Source of the DNA: Proteobacteria bacterium UBA1148
GTDB taxonomy: Bacteria; Pseudomonadota; Gammaproteobacteria; Steroidobacterales; Rariloculaceae
Length of the DNA stretch: 11,817 nucleotides
Assembly: GCA_002311835.1 (NCBI GenBank)
Contig: DBZY01000015.1
Span: 1 to 11,817, forward strand
Direction of reading: 5' to 3'
The notes below the pieces were generated by a model that worked only from the letters and a program-made list of their open reading frames with translations, ran no database searches and had not been told where the DNA came from. This document shows, one piece after another, positions 7,768-11,817 of the stretch. The position numbers were made by a program, and so were the translations under genes. Numbering within the stretch: position 1 is the first letter of the stretch; every line of letters starts with the position of its first letter.

Positions 7768-7796
7768 TTGAATAATGGGGGACTGTACTCTATTCT
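7768..7796 (+). promoter_or_regulatory. Possible sigma-70 promoter of the PuuD-like gene
   Basis: TTGAAT (7768-7773) and TATTCT (7791-7796) are spaced by 17 bases, each matching four of six consensus bases. Transcription would begin near 7803, about 75 bases before the ATG. Within that leader TGATCGG occurs twice (7808-7814 and 7825-7831). Confidence 0.3.
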
Positions 7797-7876
7797 TCAA
7801 GAGCAATTGATCGGGCTTGTACGCTGATCGGTTACGTAATAAGCGCAAGAATCTCTTATTCTGGAGGGGATATCTA

Positions 7877-8461
7877 ATGAATCCACTGGATACTGTTAAC
7901 GGCACCATCATTGCTGGTGTAATACTCTCTATTTTGATTGGAGTCCTGTCCATGGGCGCAGCATTCAATGTTGCTAGCCTTATCGTATGGATCCATGTGC
8001 TCTCCGGAATCACGTGGATCGGGCTTCTCTACTATTTCAATTTTGTACAGACACCAGCCTTGGCAGAGGCCGCAGCGGATGAGGGCGGTCCTGGTGGTGC
8101 TGGCATCACTAAATACGTCGCACCCCGCGCACTGTGGTGGTTCCGATGGGGCGCTTTAGTCACCTGGCTCTCTGGCGCAGCTTACCTCGCGCATCTTGGT
8201 ATTCTAGGGGACGCTTTTATGCTGACCGGGACTAGCTCAGTGATTGGTGTTGGCGCCTGGTTGGGTACTATTATGTTAATCAATGTTTGGGGTTTAATCT
8301 GGCCAAATCAGAAAAAAATTCTTGGAATTGTAGAAGCAACAGCCGACGATATTGCGAAGGCCCGTCGAACAGCTTTCCTCGCCTCACGTGCTAATACCGT
8401 ACTTTCCATACCGATGTTGATGAGTATGGTTGGCTATGGTCACGGCGGCTTCTTTATTTAA
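7877..8461 (+). CDS. Urate oxidase N-terminal (PuuD-like) membrane protein, short form
   Basis: A 194-residue integral membrane protein. Hydrophobic segments lie near residues 10-30, 32-55, 86-110, 119-142 and 172-188. The signatures HVLSGITWIGLLYYFNF (40-56), PRALWWFRWGAL (83-94), NVWGLIWPNQKKILG (136-150) and SRANTVLSIPMLMSM (170-184) match the membrane domain of PuuD-type urate hydroxylases (the Urate_ox_N family). Histidines at 40, 106 and 189 may be haem ligands. Full-length PuuD carries a C-terminal cytochrome c domain; none is present here, there is no CxxCH, and a terminator follows the stop. Purine catabolism is therefore not established. Relatives are often mislabelled as antitermination protein NusG. 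The ATG at 7877 is chosen because GGAGG (7863-7867) lies nine bases upstream; the frame extends 20 codons further without support. Confidence 0.82.
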   Translation: MNPLDTVNGTIIAGVILSILIGVLSMGAAFNVASLIVWIHVLSGITWIGLLYYFNFVQTPALAEAAADEGGPGGAGITKYVAPRALWWFRWGALVTWLSGAAYLAHLGILGDAFMLTGTSSVIGVGAWLGTIMLINVWGLIWPNQKKILGIVEATADDIAKARRTAFLASRANTVLSIPMLMSMVGYGHGGFFI

Positions 8462-8485
8462 GACAACTTGATTGATAGACGCTCG

Positions 8486-8521
8486 AAGCCTGGAAAGAAG
8501 AGGAACCTTTCCGGGCTTTTT
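8486..8521 (+). terminator. Rho-independent terminator after the PuuD-like gene
   Basis: AAGCCTGGAAAG (8486-8497) pairs with CTTTCCGGGCTT (8507-8518) over twelve pairs including one U-G, with a nine-base loop and a run of five T at 8517-8521. It starts 25 bases after the stop codon and separates this gene from nadC. Confidence 0.93.
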
Positions 8522-8558
8522 ATATTCTGATCCCTCTGATGCCCTGTAGACTCCTCAC

Positions 8559-9434
8559 ATGGTTGATCAATCGACAGACTTACCGCCCAATCTTGAAGCA
8601 AAAACAATTAATCAAGATGTAGCCAAAGCGCTTAAAGAAGACCTTGGCACGGGTGACTTGACCGCCGATCTGATTGATAAGAATGTCGTAAGCACAATGG
8701 AAGTACGCGCTCGAGAGGACTGTATCCTCTGTGGAAGGCCTTGGTTTGCAGAAGTTTTTCGACAACTCTGTACACGGGAAACAATCCAATGGAACTATAC
8801 AGATGGTAGCAACATAGATGCCAATACGGTGGTCTGCACACTAGAAGCTCCAGCTCGAATACTGCTAAGCGGTGAGCGCACGGCACTTAACTTTCTACAG
8901 CTATTATCTGCTACAGCGACCACAACACGAACTTATGTAGAAGCTGTTAAGGATACTAGAACCAGAATCCTTGACACGCGCAAAACAATACCTGGACTCA
9001 GAACCGCTCAGAAATACGCTGTCCGCTGCGGCGGCGGCGAAAACCATCGCCATGGGCTTTATGATGCCATCCTGATTAAGGAAAACCACATAATAGCAGC
9101 AGGTAGTATAGGTGCTGCGATTGCAAATGGACGAAACCGCTCCCCATCAATCATGCTAGAAGTCGAGGTAGAGACTCTTGATGAACTTGGCGAAGCTCTA
9201 GATTCCGGAGTTGATCGAATAATGCTTGATAATTTCTCTTTAGATCAACTCAATTCCGCCGTTAGAGAACGCGATGCACGAGCATCAAATATTGAGCTCG
9301 AAGCCTCAGGCGGAGTCGATCTCGATGGAATTCGAGCAATAGCACAAACTGGAGTTAATTTTATTTCGGTTGGTGCACTCACTAAACATACGAGAGCTAT
9401 CGATTTCACAATGCGTTTTTTTAATAATGATTGA
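8559..9434 (+). CDS. nadC: Nicotinate-nucleotide pyrophosphorylase (carboxylating)
   Basis: Converts quinolinate and PRPP to nicotinate mononucleotide and CO2, the third step of de novo NAD synthesis. The 291 residues form one complete type II phosphoribosyltransferase. Conserved elements are EDLGTGDLTAD near residue 27, SGERTALNFLQ with Arg107, DTRKTIPGLR with Lys142 and Arg148, KYAVRCGGGENHRHGLYDA (152-170), LIKENHI with Lys174, EVEVET with Glu201, MLDNF with Asp224, and EASGGV near 248. The ATG at 8559 lies 37 bases after the preceding terminator and shows no Shine-Dalgarno sequence. nadC thus has its own promoter, which I could not place with confidence. No terminator is evident after the stop. 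Confidence 0.96.
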   Translation: MVDQSTDLPPNLEAKTINQDVAKALKEDLGTGDLTADLIDKNVVSTMEVRAREDCILCGRPWFAEVFRQLCTRETIQWNYTDGSNIDANTVVCTLEAPARILLSGERTALNFLQLLSATATTTRTYVEAVKDTRTRILDTRKTIPGLRTAQKYAVRCGGGENHRHGLYDAILIKENHIIAAGSIGAAIANGRNRSPSIMLEVEVETLDELGEALDSGVDRIMLDNFSLDQLNSAVRERDARASNIELEASGGVDLDGIRAIAQTGVNFISVGALTKHTRAIDFTMRFFNND

Positions 9435-9520
9435 TCGTTCTACTAGCTAGGGCAAGATCTTTGTGCAGAGAAGTTGACATAAATTAACGCACATACAAGC
9501 TTTTTGCTTCAAATATTTCG

Positions 9521-9550
9521 TGGACAAGACAGCACTCACTCCAATACATA
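9521..9550 (+). promoter_or_regulatory. Possible sigma-70 promoter of the CoxG-like gene
   Basis: TGGACA (9521-9526) and TACATA (9545-9550) are spaced by 18 bases. The start would fall near 9557, about 33 bases before the ATG. A perfect TTGACA at 9474-9479 lies upstream but has no fitting -10 element. The remainder of the 155-base gap after nadC shows nothing else recognisable. Confidence 0.3.
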
Positions 9551-9589
9551 ACTTTTACCAAACCTTTAAACATTAGCCACCAACATTGT

Positions 9590-10144
9590 ATGGACATATC
9601 AGGTGAATATCGCCTTAAAGTATCGAGGCAGCGGGCCTGGGACACTCTCCTCGACCCAAATACGTTATACAGCTGTATACCAGGTTGTCAGTCACTGGAA
9701 CGACTCACGGATGATCATTATCAGGCTCGGATAAAAACAGTAATTGGTCCAGTTCGAGCCACTTTTGATACCGAACTACACATCAAGAACTCTAATCCAC
9801 CGGAGAGCTACCGCCTGGAGGGGGAAGGTAAAGGAGGCGTTGTCGGTTTTGGGAGGGGCTACGCTGACGTAACGCTAAACGAAGATGGAGAAGGCACTAT
9901 CCTTAGATACTCGGCAACATTCCAAGTTGGTGGGCGCTTGGCACAGCTTGGTTCTAGACTGGTATTAGGAGTCACTCGAAAAATTGCAGCTGATTTCTTT
10001 GATCAACTGACGAAGCGCATTGATTCTGAGGCCAAACGCCTTGACCAAGTGTCACCACCGATGGCTGGGCATATTTTCTCAATAGCAGCCATAGTCATGC
10101 TTGTAGCCGTCGTCTTGATCTGGTGGCTTGGCGGATCTAGATAG
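9590..10144 (+). CDS. CoxG-family (SRPBCC fold) protein with C-terminal membrane anchor
   Basis: A 184-residue protein of the carbon monoxide dehydrogenase subunit G family. Residues 1-152 form the START/SRPBCC-type pocket domain, with the family's opening MDISGEYRL, a CIPGC motif at 29-33, GPVRATFDTEL at 53-63 and GGRLAQLGSRLV at 114-125. A charged helix (SEAKRLDQV) is followed by one strongly hydrophobic segment at about 161-181 ending in GGSR, so the soluble domain is predicted to be tethered on the cytoplasmic face. In CO-oxidising bacteria CoxG docks or serves the dehydrogenase at the membrane and is linked to quinone binding. No coxS, coxM or coxL gene is in this window, so its partner is unknown; it may bind another lipid or quinone. 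No Shine-Dalgarno is seen before the ATG. It converges on proC. Confidence 0.85.
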   Translation: MDISGEYRLKVSRQRAWDTLLDPNTLYSCIPGCQSLERLTDDHYQARIKTVIGPVRATFDTELHIKNSNPPESYRLEGEGKGGVVGFGRGYADVTLNEDGEGTILRYSATFQVGGRLAQLGSRLVLGVTRKIAADFFDQLTKRIDSEAKRLDQVSPPMAGHIFSIAAIVMLVAVVLIWWLGGSR

Positions 10145-10242
10145 CTCTCTGCTGCAGTAGCGAGTGTGAGCTCCATGACATAACTTAGGCATTTACCCAT
10201 GTAAATTCTTCCCCATTCCCCCTCTTCTACTGCCTCTAGTGG

Positions 10243-11049
10243 TCAGGCGAGATCTTGTCCTCGTTCAGTCGCAGCATGCACCGCCTCTTTCATGAGTTCC
10301 AATAACGCATTATTGTCCATTAACACAGCCAAGGCAGCCTCGGTGGTACCCCCGGGACTCGTTACTTGCCGTCTCAGTTCCGCAGGATCAACCTCAGAAT
10401 TTATGGCTAAAACACTAGCACCAGCTACTGTCGCTAATGCCAACTCAGCGGCCAGTTCTCTACTGAGCCCCATATCGATACCGGCTGCAGCAAGACTCTC
10501 AATAAGGAGAAATACATATGCCGGTCCACTACCGGAAATAGCAGTCACGGTATTCATCAGACTCTCATCTTCCAACCATGCAACTCTACCAACAGCCGCC
10601 ATTACTGCCTCACAGGCTTCATGCTGTCTATGATCAACCATTGAATTACCTACAAGCACAGTCATGCTTTGCCCGATAGAAGCCGACATATTTGGCATAC
10701 CGCGCACGATGGAAATTTGGCTCCCAAGAATACTTTCATAGAAGGCTATAGGCCTACCTGCCGCTATGGACAGAAAAACGTGTCCCTTCTCAGTGAAATC
10801 AAGGTAATCCGGCAACACTATCTTGAGCTGCTGAGGCTTGACAGCAAGAACTACAACCTCGGCATGAGTGTTCGCTACTCGTGCGCCGCTGACCTCTACA
10901 CCTAGAGACTCAATAGTGGACTGTGCGTCCTTATCAGGCTCTACAACTTGAATATCTGACCGTGCCCAACCCTGCTCAAGCCATCCTTTTAGAAGCGCTT
11001 GCCCCATATTACCGCAGCCGACCAAGAGTATTTTTGGTGGTTTATTCAT
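10243..11049 (-). CDS. proC: Pyrroline-5-carboxylate reductase
   Basis: Catalyses the last step of proline synthesis, the NAD(P)H-dependent reduction of pyrroline-5-carboxylate. The 268-residue protein has the Rossmann motif GCGNMG at 11-16, AVKP at 69-72, MPN at 118-120, the SGSGPAYVF segment at 172-180, and DPAELRRQVTSPGGTTEAAL (221-240), which contains the substrate-binding and dimer elements. The ATG at 11049 is preceded by AGGG (complement of 11056-11059), six bases away and overlapping the stop codon of the symporter gene. The eight-base gap and shared Shine-Dalgarno region imply co-transcription with that symporter. In Pseudomonas and E. coli proC is usually near yggS/yggT genes; here the upstream partner is different. 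No clear terminator lies between it and the convergent CoxG-like gene. Confidence 0.97.
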   Translation of the reverse strand: MNKPPKILLVGCGNMGQALLKGWLEQGWARSDIQVVEPDKDAQSTIESLGVEVSGARVANTHAEVVVLAVKPQQLKIVLPDYLDFTEKGHVFLSIAAGRPIAFYESILGSQISIVRGMPNMSASIGQSMTVLVGNSMVDHRQHEACEAVMAAVGRVAWLEDESLMNTVTAISGSGPAYVFLLIESLAAAGIDMGLSRELAAELALATVAGASVLAINSEVDPAELRRQVTSPGGTTEAALAVLMDNNALLELMKEAVHAATERGQDLA

Positions 11050-11057
11050 AGTGTGCC

Positions 11058-11816
11058 CTAAGAGTCAGCCTTCGAAGTCACAGAACGCAAAGACGGATCA
11101 AGTATTGTCTCTGGGTCATTAAATACTTCTAAATCTAGAGCGCCCTCACTACGGGCCACAATACAAGTAACAGCACCATCTCCCACAACATTTACCGATG
11201 TGCGCAACATATCCAGTAACCGGTCGACTCCGATGATTAGTGCAATACCTTCCACTGGCAAACCCACCTGACCCAATACCATGGCTAGCATTATAAGACC
11301 GGCGCTTGGGACAGCAGCAGTCCCAATAGAAGCCAGTGTCGCAGTCAGTACAACTGTAAGATAGTCGCCAAGCATCAGATCTACGCCATAGACATTAGCA
11401 ATAAAAACTACTGCGATTCCCTGCATGATGGCCGTCCCATCCATATTGATGGTCGCACCCAGGGGCACAGTAAAAGACGCCACCGAATTCTTGACCCCTA
11501 AACGAGTCTCTAATGTATTAAGCGTCACTGGAATCGTAGCGGCAGATGATGATGTGCTAAAACCAAACGACATGGGTGCACGCATCTGCGTTAAGAATTT
11601 CAATGGACTCAACCCTGACAATTTAAGTATGAGGCTATACGTAACTCCAAGATGTACTAGCAAGGCCACAACTACCGCAACGAAGTAGCCCAGCAATGGT
11701 CCGAATATTTCAATACCCTGGGTGGCGAAAGTACGGCTAATGAGTGCAAACACACCGATCGGGGCGAGCAGAATGATCATCAGAACCATTTTGAGAATTA
11801 CTTCATTGAGATCACT
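11058..11816 (-). CDS. Dicarboxylate/acidic amino acid:cation symporter, N-terminal part outside the window
   Basis: Inner-membrane transporter of the DAACS (GltPh/EAAT-like) family. The frame is open to the window edge, so the ATG at 11789 is internal; 252 C-terminal residues are visible of roughly 400-430. In fragment numbering the serine-rich hairpin 1 motif STSSSAAT is at 87-94, the sodium-binding NMDGT at 124-128, hairpin 2 near IGTAAVPSAG (164-173), and the substrate site at D198, D202, R205, T206, N209 and D213. These match GltPh D390, D394, R397, T398, N401 and D405. The arginine at the R397 position favours glutamate or aspartate over neutral amino acids. The tail after residue 220 is hydrophilic and acidic. 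proC follows eight bases downstream, so uptake of glutamate and proline synthesis may be co-expressed. Confidence 0.93.
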   Translation of the reverse strand, partial: SDLNEVILKMVLMIILLAPIGVFALISRTFATQGIEIFGPLLGYFVAVVVALLVHLGVTYSLILKLSGLSPLKFLTQMRAPMSFGFSTSSSAATIPVTLNTLETRLGVKNSVASFTVPLGATINMDGTAIMQGIAVVFIANVYGVDLMLGDYLTVVLTATLASIGTAAVPSAGLIMLAMVLGQVGLPVEGIALIIGVDRLLDMLRTSVNVVGDGAVTCIVARSEGALDLEVFNDPETILDPSLRSVTSKADS

Positions 11817-11817
11817 A

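Noticed and set aside
7684..8013. 109-codon minus-strand frame across the grxD/PuuD-like gap
   Set aside because: It overlaps the starts of two well-supported genes on both sides and encodes no recognisable protein.
9443..9450. CTAGCTAG palindrome just after nadC
   Set aside because: An eight-base palindrome is expected by chance and has no stem extension or T tract.
10191..10206. ATTTAC-CCAT-GTAAAT hairpin between the CoxG-like gene and proC
   Set aside because: The six-base-pair AT-rich stem is weak and lacks a T run on either strand, so it is not a convincing terminator.
1..11817. Horizontal island or defence system
   Set aside because: Every long gene is a recognisable chromosomal family in familiar order; no integrase, transposase, tRNA junction or compositional break was seen.

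Overview
The window looks like core chromosome from a gammaproteobacterium of intermediate GC. The evidence is that Dcd is the 188-residue Pseudomonas/Xanthomonas-type protein, that dcd-mrp and metG stand head to head with nth after metG, and that RNase T, Nth, GrxD and NadC all align closely with gammaproteobacterial forms (Nth keeps E. coli residue numbering exactly). The intermediate GC argues against very AT-rich marine lineages; a genus cannot be named from sequence alone. I see no rRNA, tRNA, CRISPR array, insertion sequence, phage gene or toxin-antitoxin pair.

Layout. Bases 1-445 hold the 3' part of a DUF3108 envelope-type protein, convergent with dcd. Bases 451-2144 are a minus-strand pair, mrp then dcd, with a 4-base overlap. 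A divergent promoter region follows. Next come metG (2345-4369) and nth (4428-5060). A second plus-strand pair, an M17 aminopeptidase and RNase T, shares a GTGA stop/start. Then follow grxD (minus), a short urate-oxidase-N-type membrane protein (plus) ending in a clear intrinsic terminator, nadC (plus), and a membrane-anchored CoxG-family protein (plus). The last two genes are on the minus strand: the C-terminal part of an acidic amino acid/cation symporter and, 8 bases after it, proC. No gene-free stretch exceeds 300 bases; the longest gaps (about 180, 165 and 155 bases) contain promoters or nothing recognisable.

How the genes fit together. Most are housekeeping: nucleotide supply (dcd), Fe-S cluster handling (mrp, grxD) and an Fe-S client (nth), translation (metG), tRNA 3'-end maturation (rnt), peptide turnover (M17), NAD synthesis (nadC), and glutamate uptake feeding proline synthesis (symporter-proC). 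Two proteins are not simple housekeeping: the 194-residue PuuD-like membrane protein without its cytochrome domain, and an orphan CoxG with a C-terminal membrane anchor. I do not see a novel multi-gene system. The best leads are a REP-like repeat lying in the metG leader (which also makes the longest metG reading frame misleading), the absence of rnf genes between metG and nth, and these two orphan proteins.
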